This document shows positions 1-5,096 of a stretch of DNA of 10,745 nucleotides, piece by piece. The DNA is from Opitutaceae bacterium (GTDB lineage: Bacteria > Verrucomicrobiota > Verrucomicrobiia > Opitutales > Opitutaceae), in NCBI GenBank assembly GCA_020847775.1, contig JADLBI010000231.1, forward strand, positions 1-10,745, read 5' to 3'. How positions within the stretch are numbered: position 1 is the stretch's first letter; each line of letters begins with the position of its first letter. The notes under the pieces were generated by a model, which was not told the origin of the DNA, searched no databases, and was given only the letters and a program-made list of their open reading frames with translations. A program made the position numbers and the translations under genes.

Positions 1-669
1 AGCCTGCCCGATCCATTTTACCAAGATTCGCTTGTGACGCTGTACCACGGCGACTGCCGCGAGATCGTGCCGCAGCTCGGGCGCTTTGATTTGCTGCTCA
101 CGGACCCGCCATACGGGATCGGGCTAGACAAGGGCATGGGGGGGGGCGGTGTCGGCGGATTCGGCAGGCGAATTGCGCGCACGCCTCGCCGATACGCTGG
201 AGGCTGGGACAGCACTCGTCCCGACGCGGAGCTACTGGCCCTCGTTGTTGCCGCAGCGGACGCGCACATAATCTGGGGCGGCAACTATTTTTCCGACCTC
301 CTGCCGGTGCAGTCGAAGTGGCTCGTGTGGGACAAGGAGCAGAACATGCCCACCTACTCCGACGCCGAATTGGCATGGACCACTCTTAGCGGTGTCTCCG
401 TCAAAATGTTCCGCTATTGCGGATCCGGACTCATGGCCGTCGAAAAGGAGCGCTGGCATCCGACGCAGAAGCCGCTCGCGCTCATCGCGTGGTGCCTGTC
501 GAAAGCGCCGGAAGCCAAGACGGTGCTGGACCCGTTCGCCGGCAGCGGGACCACGGGCCGCGCCTGCAAGGATCGCGGGATCAAATGCACGCTGATCGAG
601 CGCGAGGAATCGTACTGCGAGATCGCGGCACGTCGTTGCCAGCAGGAGGTGTTGAATTTCGCCCAATGA
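1..669 (+). CDS. DNA methyltransferase, N6-adenine/N4-cytosine type, beta class; 5' end outside the window
   Basis: Transfers a methyl group from S-adenosylmethionine to the exocyclic amino group of A or C in DNA. A phage copy usually protects its genome from host restriction or changes host regulation. The catalytic motif DPPYGIG lies at 103-123, HPTQKP at 457-474 and the AdoMet-binding FAGSGTTGR near 535-561. Catalytic motif first and AdoMet motif last is the beta-class order (PF01555-like). A GTG at 34 could serve as start, but the frame is open back to base 1, and the upstream residues (PFYQDSLVTLYHGDC) look like the usual N-terminus of this family, so the true start probably lies before the window. 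No restriction enzyme is seen beside it, so it looks like an orphan. A run of nine G at 138-146 encodes a Gly-rich loop just after the catalytic motif. The target base and site cannot be read from the sequence. Confidence 0.92.
   Translation, partial: SLPDPFYQDSLVTLYHGDCREIVPQLGRFDLLLTDPPYGIGLDKGMGGGGVGGFGRRIARTPRRYAGGWDSTRPDAELLALVVAAADAHIIWGGNYFSDLLPVQSKWLVWDKEQNMPTYSDAELAWTTLSGVSVKMFRYCGSGLMAVEKERWHPTQKPLALIAWCLSKAPEAKTVLDPFAGSGTTGRACKDRGIKCTLIEREESYCEIAARRCQQEVLNFAQ
138..146 (+). repeat. G9 homopolymer inside the methyltransferase gene
   Basis: Nine consecutive G within the codons of a Gly-rich loop downstream of DPPY. Runs of this length are prone to slipped-strand mispairing. A change of one or two bases would shift the frame and truncate the enzyme. 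Phase-variable methyltransferases are known to use such tracts, but here variation is only an inference. Confidence 0.6.
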
Positions 670-827
670 AAAGCAAAACGAAACTACCACAAGGCAATCA
701 TCGCCAAACGCATGGGGCAGGAGGTCCTGGCATTCGCATGAGAGTCGGCCGCACAGACCGCCGCACGACCAAGCTCACGACGAAGCGCGTGCGGCTCCTG
801 CGTAAGCCCGCCGCCGTGAGCGGGTAG
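666..827 (+). CDS. small basic hypothetical protein (53 aa)
   Basis: The ATG overlaps the methyltransferase stop codon (ATGA), which suggests translational coupling. The product starts MKSKTKLPQG, is rich in Arg, Lys and Thr, has no Cys pair or membrane segment and matches no family I recognise. An AGGAGGT at 644-650 lies 15 bases before the ATG, too far for a good ribosome site. An internal ATG at 738 would give a 29-residue product. The ORF ends 20 bases before the first copy of the hairpin repeat. Its strongly basic composition could mean nucleic acid binding, or merely that this is a chance frame in GC-rich DNA, so confidence is low. Confidence 0.35.
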   Translation: MKSKTKLPQGNHRQTHGAGGPGIRMRVGRTDRRTTKLTTKRVRLLRKPAAVSG

Positions 828-847
828 GCATTCACGGCAACCACCCC

Positions 848-929
848 CAACAAAAAGCCCGCCGGTTAGGGCGGGCGAAACAAACGAAACCATGAATGAT
901 GAAATGAAACCAGACGGCCAAGTCAACCT
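848..929 (+). repeat. direct repeat copy 1: hairpin plus start of a coding sequence
   Basis: The first 33 bases are identical to 2951-2983, and similarity continues to base 929 with a few mismatches and a short gap. The hairpin has a 7-bp stem (857-863 with 870-876) and a six-base loop. It is preceded by AAAAA and is not followed by T residues on this strand. The 3' part of the repeat is the start of the next gene and encodes MNDEMKPDGQVNL. On the - strand the hairpin followed by TTTTT has the layout of a rho-independent terminator. Confidence 0.85.
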
Positions 930-1731
930 AGAAACCGCCAGACGCGTGCTTGAGGTCGTTGACGCTGGCCTCGTTCCTGGCCTGGGTGAAGCCAAGCCGG
1001 GAAGCATGTGTGTCGAAGCAGCCGTGTGCTACGCGCTCGGCCACCCCCACGGCGATCAGCCGGCCTGCGTGCATCCGTTCGTGCGAGCCCTCATGATCCA
1101 CCTCAACGACTCTGGCTGGACGGACGACAAGGCGCAGGCCAAAGGGCTCAGGCGAGCGGCAATCGCTCAATTAGGCACCGACGACACGCTCGACGGCGAG
1201 CAATTCCAGCGGGAATTTCAGATCGCAGCCATCCAGCGCTGCACGCCGCTCTTGCTCCGGGCCGCTGCCACGATTGCGCGGAAAGGCAAGGACGAGAATC
1301 AGGCGGCGAAGATCGAGACTGTGGCGGCCCAGTGCGAGGCGGGCATCCCCATCGTAGAAGCACAGGCGGCGATGAGAGCATTGCACGCCAACGCCAACGC
1401 CTACGCCAACGCCTACGCCAACGCCAACGCCTACGCCAACGCTTACGCCTACGCTTACGCCAACGCCAACGCCAACGCCTACACCGGCGCCAACGCTTAC
1501 GCCTATGCCTATGCCTATGCCAACGCCTATGCCTATGCCAACGCCTATACCTACACCGGCGCCAACGCTTACGCCTACGCCAACGCCTACGCTTACGCTT
1601 ACGCCAACGCAAACGCCGGCGATCGAGACAAATTCCTGCGGGCCGCAGCCGATAGCGTGGAGGCCGCATTGCGTGCATGCAATGCCCCCGGCATCGCACT
1701 TTTGGATCAACTTTTGCCAGTCAACTCATGA
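892..1731 (+). CDS. phage protein with a 77-residue alternating Ala-Asn/Ala-Tyr tract
   Basis: A 279-residue protein of unknown function. Residues 1-165 look like a folded, mostly helical domain. A segment around 38-72 (CVEAAV...HPHGD.PACVHP....LMIHLND) resembles, from memory, a family in phages and actinobacteria that also carries Ala-rich repeats of variable length. Residues 166-242 alternate strictly: Ala (or Thr) at every even position and Asn, Tyr or two Gly at every odd one. Residues 243-279 are helical and end the protein. There is no signal peptide or membrane segment. A strand made of the tract would put Ala on one face and Asn/Tyr on the other, and its composition is prion-like. No Shine-Dalgarno sequence precedes the ATG, which sits 15 bases after the hairpin repeat. 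The stop overlaps the start of the clamp-like gene (ATGA), so the two are probably translated together. Confidence 0.85.
   Translation: MNDEMKPDGQVNLETARRVLEVVDAGLVPGLGEAKPGSMCVEAAVCYALGHPHGDQPACVHPFVRALMIHLNDSGWTDDKAQAKGLRRAAIAQLGTDDTLDGEQFQREFQIAAIQRCTPLLLRAAATIARKGKDENQAAKIETVAAQCEAGIPIVEAQAAMRALHANANAYANAYANANAYANAYAYAYANANANAYTGANAYAYAYAYANAYAYANAYTYTGANAYAYANAYAYAYANANAGDRDKFLRAAADSVEAALRACNAPGIALLDQLLPVNS
1387..1617 (+). repeat. imperfect hexanucleotide tandem repeat (GCCAAC/GCCTAC)
   Basis: About 38 six-base units encode Ala-Asn or Ala-Tyr. The two unit types differ by one A/T change (AAC versus TAC/TAT), with silent GCC/GCT and TAC/TAT variants scattered through the array. A higher-order unit is visible: TACACCGGCGCCAACGCTTA occurs at 1480 and again at 1552, 72 bases apart. 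Units of six keep the reading frame, so gain or loss changes tract length but not downstream sequence. The array contains no stop in any frame, which is why long false ORFs surround it on both strands. Confidence 0.95.
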
Positions 1732-2456
1732 ACGCCATCACGCTCTCACTCCCGTACCGCAGCCTGGACGCGCTCACCTTCCTGGCCTCAACTGACACGA
1801 CGCGCCCGCAAATCTGCGGCGTCAATGTGAGTTGGCGCGGGCCAATGGAACTCATGCTTGTGGCGACCGATGGCCGGCGAATTGGCCTCCTCCGCGAGAC
1901 ATTACCCGAGCCCGTTGCCGAGTTTTCGCCGTTTTTGATCACAACCGAGTTGATCCGCCTACTGGACCGCAGTGCCGACCTCCGTATCCTGCACGAGCTG
2001 GCCGACCGCCACGACATGGAATACTGGGACAGGCCAGCACTACCAAACCCGAACGCCAGGGTATTCGTGGGGTGCGACGTCGACGCCGGCATCATGTCGC
2101 TCACGCTTGGCCGCATCACCTACCAGGAGTCCCTTGCACGGACAGCCTTCCCGGACGTGCGATCGGTCCTGCTCACCGCGTCAGCCGCTCCCTTGGCCCG
2201 CGAACACGTGACCATCAACCCGCGCCTCCTGGCCGACTTCAGCAAGGTCGCCGACGCACTGGGATGCCCGAACTGCGGCACCGCGCTCACGATGGTTGGC
2301 TCGCATGAGGCGCACTCCGGGGTGCCAGCCGTTATTCGCGTCACACTCCCCGAAACCCCAAATTTCTTCGGCTGCCTGATGCCAATAAGGCAAACCGACG
2401 AATCCAAACGCGAGCAGGTCGGCGAAGTGCCGGCATGGCTGAAATTAGAGAGCTAA
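1728..2456 (+). CDS. sliding-clamp-like protein (DnaN domain II-III type), reduced size
   Basis: A 242-residue protein resembling the C-terminal two thirds of the bacterial polymerase III beta clamp, which encircles DNA and tethers polymerase. The landmarks occur in the DnaN order: LVATDGRRIGLL at 44-55, ITTELIRLLDR at 71-81, FPDVRSVL at 141-148, NPRLLADFSKVADAL at 164-178 and the C-terminal LMPIR at 217-221, compared with ATDGHRLAV, the VIELMRML helix, FPDYRRVLP, a Val/Leu-rich helix and YVVMPMRL in the E. coli protein. Usual clamps have about 366 residues in three domains. Domain I seems absent, and the stretch between FPDVR and NPRLL is very short. One CPxC pair (180-183) is unusual. The ATG was chosen because it overlaps the preceding stop (ATGA); an in-frame ATG at 1677 lies inside the upstream gene. 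It could be a true small clamp, a decoy or an inhibitor of the host clamp. Confidence 0.65.
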   Translation: MNAITLSLPYRSLDALTFLASTDTTRPQICGVNVSWRGPMELMLVATDGRRIGLLRETLPEPVAEFSPFLITTELIRLLDRSADLRILHELADRHDMEYWDRPALPNPNARVFVGCDVDAGIMSLTLGRITYQESLARTAFPDVRSVLLTASAAPLAREHVTINPRLLADFSKVADALGCPNCGTALTMVGSHEAHSGVPAVIRVTLPETPNFFGCLMPIRQTDESKREQVGEVPAWLKLES

Positions 2457-2475
2457 CCCACTTTGCCGGGTGCGG

Positions 2476-2493
2476 TTTTGCCCACGGGCAAAA
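2476..2493. other. perfect palindrome / hairpin between genes
   Basis: TTTTGCCC, AC, GGGCAAAA form a perfect inverted repeat in the 95-base gap between the clamp-like gene and the next ORF. As RNA it would give a 7-bp stem with a four-base loop. T precedes and A follows, so it is not a normal terminator on either strand. It could be a weak operator or an RNA hairpin. AAAGGAG at 2491-2497 overlaps its end but has no convincing gene behind it. Confidence 0.45.
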
Positions 2494-2551
2494 GGAGCCG
2501 CCTTGAAGGCACAATAGGACTTCCCGGCAACCACTTTAACCTCATCCAAAA

Positions 2552-2929
2552 ATGACCACCGACAACGAAACCACCACTCCCACGCAGGCCACGAACGACA
2601 GGCCACCCACACCCCTTGAAGCATCCATCGCGGAGTGCAGGGCGAAATTCAATGACGGCGTAGCCACGCTAACCCGGTGGGCCAGCATCGCGCCTGGCCT
2701 CCACTCATGGGACTTTTCATCGGGAATCGCGCACGTCTCTCTGAAGCTGCTTCAGGGCTACCCCGGCGCCGGCCTCCCCAAAGAGTCAATTCAATCGCAG
2801 ACGTCCGCGATCAACATTTTTCTCTCCCTCGGCATCGCCCCTACATGCCGATGTGACGGCTCGTTTGAGGGAAGATCCTCTGACGGCTGGATGCTCATCC
2901 TGCACGGGGCCACCGCCGCAGACGAGTAG
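2552..2929 (+). CDS. hypothetical protein (125 aa)
   Basis: I do not recognise a family. Residues 1-22 are Thr/Pro-rich and look disordered. The rest (24-125) looks folded, with an amphipathic helix at about 24-42 (SIAECRAKFNDGVATLTRW), a hydrophobic core and two Cys in TCRCDG near residue 100. There is no signal peptide or membrane segment. The gene lies last in the repeat-bounded cassette, 95 bases after the clamp-like gene and 21 bases before the second repeat copy. The ATG has an A-rich leader and no Shine-Dalgarno sequence. The even spread of codons and the balanced amino-acid composition favour a real gene. Its position suggests an accessory role beside the repeat protein and the clamp-like protein, but nothing in the sequence names a function. 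Confidence 0.7.
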   Translation: MTTDNETTTPTQATNDRPPTPLEASIAECRAKFNDGVATLTRWASIAPGLHSWDFSSGIAHVSLKLLQGYPGAGLPKESIQSQTSAINIFLSLGIAPTCRCDGSFEGRSSDGWMLILHGATAADE

Positions 2930-2950
2930 CTACATTTCGATAATCCAATC

Positions 2951-3030
2951 CAACAAAAAGCCCGCCGGTTAGGGCGGGCGAAAAATGAAACCATGAAAAA
3001 TGAAATGAAACCCACCAGCCAAGTCAACCT
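2951..3030 (+). repeat. direct repeat copy 2: hairpin plus start of a coding sequence
   Basis: This is the second copy of the unit at 848-929. Its hairpin has the stem 2960-2966 with 2973-2979 and the same loop. The spacing between copies is 2103 bases, so recombination between them would remove the repeat-protein, clamp-like and 125-residue genes in one step. The following bases keep ATG-rich similarity (ATGAAATGAAACC... AAGTCAACCT) to the start of the gene at 892. Confidence 0.85.
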
Positions 3031-3058
3031 CACTCCCGCCGCAATTCCGCAGTCTTAA
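2993..3058 (+). pseudogene. 21-codon relic of the 892 gene start, or short leader peptide
   Basis: The ORF encodes MKNEMKPTSQVNLTPAAIPQS. Its first 13 residues match MNDEMKPDGQVNL at the start of the repeat protein, with changes at only four positions; the similarity then stops and TAA follows. It ends five bases before the metallopeptidase ATG. The simplest reading is a relic left by duplication or by a recombination junction. A leader peptide that couples ribosomes to the metallopeptidase start is an alternative, because the reading frame has been kept through the substitutions. Confidence 0.5.
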
Positions 3059-3063
3059 CCACC

Positions 3064-3591
3064 ATGGCCAAAACCTACACAAAAGCCCCCGACGACGTTC
3101 GTGACATGTGCGTCGGGCTGATGCAGAGAAACCACCCGAAACTGGCCGAGTTCCAGCTACGGGTCGACGTCGTGTTTGTCGCGACGGACAGCGAAACCGC
3201 CAACGCATTGTCATGCGGAGGCTATCCAGCGCAGGCCGTCGTGCGCATTCTCGACTCTAAGCAACGTGCGATGGGCCGAGGTGATGCGGAGATCACCATC
3301 GACGAGGAGAATTGGCTCGCGCTCACCGCACGCGAGCAGATGGCGCTCCTCGACCACGAGCTGTATCACATTACCCTGCGCGGAGGGGAGTCTCCGAGAG
3401 ACGAGCACGGGCGCCCGAAGCTTCGACTCCGTAAGCACGACCACCAATTCGGCTGGTTCTCCGAGATCGCCGAGCGATGGGGAGAGGACTCTGCTGAGGT
3501 CAAGCAGGCGCAGCAACTCATTCGGGCGGGCCGCCAAACGTATTTTGCGTTCATGTCCGGCGAGGTCTCCCCCAAGCAGGCGGCGGCATAA
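3064..3591 (+). CDS. putative phage metallopeptidase (HExxH)
   Basis: A 175-residue protein resembling the putative phage metallopeptidase family (PF18894). The zinc-binding and catalytic motif HELYH is at 98-102, within LLDHELYHI. A further His/Asp cluster, KHDHQFGWF at 124-132, could give the third metal ligand, and the following helix SEIAERWG is typical of the family. The N-terminus has no signal peptide, so the protein acts in the cytoplasm. The substrate is not known; in phage genomes these genes sit in early accessory regions, and degrading a host protein or processing a phage protein are both possible. The ATG follows TTAACCACC with no Shine-Dalgarno sequence, five bases after the short relic ORF. 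The stop lies eight bases before the HNH gene, so the two are probably one transcript. Confidence 0.8.
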   Translation: MAKTYTKAPDDVRDMCVGLMQRNHPKLAEFQLRVDVVFVATDSETANALSCGGYPAQAVVRILDSKQRAMGRGDAEITIDEENWLALTAREQMALLDHELYHITLRGGESPRDEHGRPKLRLRKHDHQFGWFSEIAERWGEDSAEVKQAQQLIRAGRQTYFAFMSGEVSPKQAAA

Positions 3592-3599
3592 ACTCTAAC

Positions 3600-3914
3600 A
3601 TGCCCATCAGGCCGGAAAATCGAGCGCGCTACCCGCAAGACTGGAAGCTTCGCAGCCGTTTCATCCGCACCATTCGAGCGAAGAACCTTTGCGAGTGGTG
3701 TGGAGCGAAAAACGGCGAACCGCACCCAGTCACCGGCAGCAAGGTCATTCTCACGACTGCGCACGTGTTCGACGACCGGCCAGAAGCAGCAAACTTTCTA
3801 AATTTAGCCGCGCTCTGCCAGAAGTGCCACAACGCACACGATGCCACTGCTCGCCAACAACGACGCAGGGCACGACTCGAAGCAGAGAGCGGACAGACGA
3901 CGATTACACTCTAA
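3600..3914 (+). CDS. small HNH-type nuclease
   Basis: A 104-residue protein with the layout of an HNH (beta-beta-alpha metal) endonuclease. It has a zinc pair CEWC at 31-34, a central TTAH at 52-55 where the first catalytic His is expected, Asn residues at 66 and 68 in the middle, and CQKCHNAHD at 73-81 giving the second zinc pair and the last His. The usual strong DH is replaced by AH, which occurs in some small phage members. The ends are basic, suited to DNA binding. It may act as a nicking enzyme or a homing-like nuclease. It starts eight bases after the metallopeptidase stop with CTCTAAC and no Shine-Dalgarno sequence. The following 93 bases hold no gene that I can support. Confidence 0.8.
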   Translation: MPIRPENRARYPQDWKLRSRFIRTIRAKNLCEWCGAKNGEPHPVTGSKVILTTAHVFDDRPEAANFLNLAALCQKCHNAHDATARQQRRRARLEAESGQTTITL

Positions 3915-4007
3915 CACTTCCCGCGCCCTGCGGTTCGCGTCACGACGCAAAGGCAACCGCTCAACAGGGATTTTTGGAACTGGGGCGAGGGTCAAAATAT
4001 CCAGAAA

Positions 4008-5096
4008 ATGAATACGCTAACAGAAACACCCAAATTTGAACTGATCATCACCAGCAGCGGACTGGAGCAAGACCGCCAAATCGAAATCCGTGAAGCCTTC
4101 GCCCCATTCGCCGCCCGCGTCTCCGACTGGGCCAGCAAAATCGCGTCCGTCGACGACCCGAAGGTTGCCCGCGAGACTCGTCTCGCCATGCGCCGCGAGC
4201 GAATCGACCTCGACAAGAAGCACGCCGAATTTAAGTCGAAAACGCTGGCATGGACTCGCGCCGTCGATGGCAGCAAGAAGGTCATCTCCGACGCCTACGA
4301 CTCGATGGAGGCGCAGATGGAGGAGATCGAGAAGGCCGAAGAGCGCCGCATTGCCGCCGAGAAAGCGGCGCGCAAAGCTGAGCGCGATGCGGCGCTGCGT
4401 CAGTACGGCGTCGACGTGACGTGGATCCAGACTGGCGAGATGTCCGACGCGCAATTCCTGAGCTTGCTCCACCAGTCGCGGGAGGCTCACGAGAAGAGAC
4501 TCGCCGACGCCAAAGCCGCCGAGGAAGCGCGCATTGCCCGCGAGAAAAAAGAGGCCGAAGAGCGCGCCGAGAAAGCACGCAAGGAGGCGGAGGAACGCGA
4601 ACGCCTGCGAATCGAAAACGAGCGGCTTGCCGCTGAGCGGAAGGCCCAGGAGGAGGCAATGCGGATCGAGCGTGAGCGCGTTGCCAAGGAGCGCGCCGAG
4701 GCCGAGGCGAAAGCGAAAGCGGAACGCGATGCAATCGAGGACGCAGCACGCAAAGAGCGCGAGGCAGCCGCTGCGAAGGCCGCCGAAGAAAAGCGCAAAG
4801 CCGATGCCAAGCTGAAGGCCGAGCGTGTGGCCCGTGAAAAGCTGGAACAAGAGGCTCGCCAAAGGGAGGCTGCGGAGCGGCAGCGCAAGGAAGCCGAAGA
4901 GGCGGCTAAGCGCCTGGCCGAACAGGCGCCCGACGCCGAAAAGCTTGAGGTGCTGGCCGAACAGATGGAGTCGATGCAGTTCCCAACGCTCACGTCAGAG
5001 GCCGGTGCCGATTGCCTTCGCCGCGCCCAGCGCGACATCGCCATCATCGTCCAGAACCTGCGGGCCGACGCCAAGAGACTTGGAGGTGCGCAATGA
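4008..5096 (+). CDS. coiled-coil phage recombination accessory protein (DUF1351-like)
   Basis: A 362-residue, strongly charged protein directly upstream of RecT. Residues 1-100 form a conserved-looking head with KVARETRLAMRRERIDLDK at 52-70, which resembles proteins encoded just before recT in many phages. Helices rich in Glu, Lys, Arg and Ala run from about 100 to 132 and from 156 to 308, and should form a very long coiled coil or single helix, interrupted by a short region at 133-155 (YGVDVTWIQTGEMS). Residues 309-362 form a hydrophobic C-terminal helix pair ending RLGGAQ. There is no membrane anchor, so it is not TolA, whose middle domain has similar composition. Known members have no proven function; supporting RecT filaments or end binding is an inference from position. 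Its stop overlaps the recT ATG (ATGA). Confidence 0.75.
   Translation: MNTLTETPKFELIITSSGLEQDRQIEIREAFAPFAARVSDWASKIASVDDPKVARETRLAMRRERIDLDKKHAEFKSKTLAWTRAVDGSKKVISDAYDSMEAQMEEIEKAEERRIAAEKAARKAERDAALRQYGVDVTWIQTGEMSDAQFLSLLHQSREAHEKRLADAKAAEEARIAREKKEAEERAEKARKEAEERERLRIENERLAAERKAQEEAMRIERERVAKERAEAEAKAKAERDAIEDAARKEREAAAAKAAEEKRKADAKLKAERVAREKLEQEARQREAAERQRKEAEEAAKRLAEQAPDAEKLEVLAEQMESMQFPTLTSEAGADCLRRAQRDIAIIVQNLRADAKRLGGAQ
5082..5087 (+). promoter_or_regulatory. Shine-Dalgarno site of recT
   Basis: GGAGGT lies five bases before the ATG at 5093, inside the last codons of the coiled-coil gene. It decides this start over the in-frame ATG at 5012, which lies well inside the upstream gene. 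Confidence 0.8.

Noticed and set aside
34..36. GTG as start of the methyltransferase
   Set aside because: The frame is open to base 1 and the upstream residues look like the family N-terminus, so the gene more likely enters from outside the window.
857..876. + strand rho-independent terminator
   Set aside because: No T run follows the stem and a start codon stands 15 bases after it. The T run exists only on the other strand.
1387..1617. CRISPR-like array
   Set aside because: The units are six bases long, contiguous and coding, with no spacers.
1148..1710. Long - strand ORFs over the hexamer array (Arg/Trp-rich and Gly-Val repeats)
   Set aside because: The hexamer array has no stop in any frame, so these are shadows. 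The + strand frame has folded domains on both sides and overlaps the next gene start correctly.
1677..1727. Upstream start for the clamp-like protein
   Set aside because: The extra 17 residues lie inside the repeat-protein gene and do not resemble a clamp. The ATG at 1728 gives the usual ATGA overlap.
2476..2493. Terminator after the clamp-like gene
   Set aside because: The palindrome is flanked by T before and A after on both strands, the wrong order for a terminator.
2491..2517. Leader peptide behind AAAGGAG with a TTG start at 2503
   Set aside because: It gives only four codons with no sign of attenuation, so it is probably chance.
4008..5096. TolA-like envelope protein
   Set aside because: The composition is similar, but there is no N-terminal membrane segment and the gene sits directly in front of recT.
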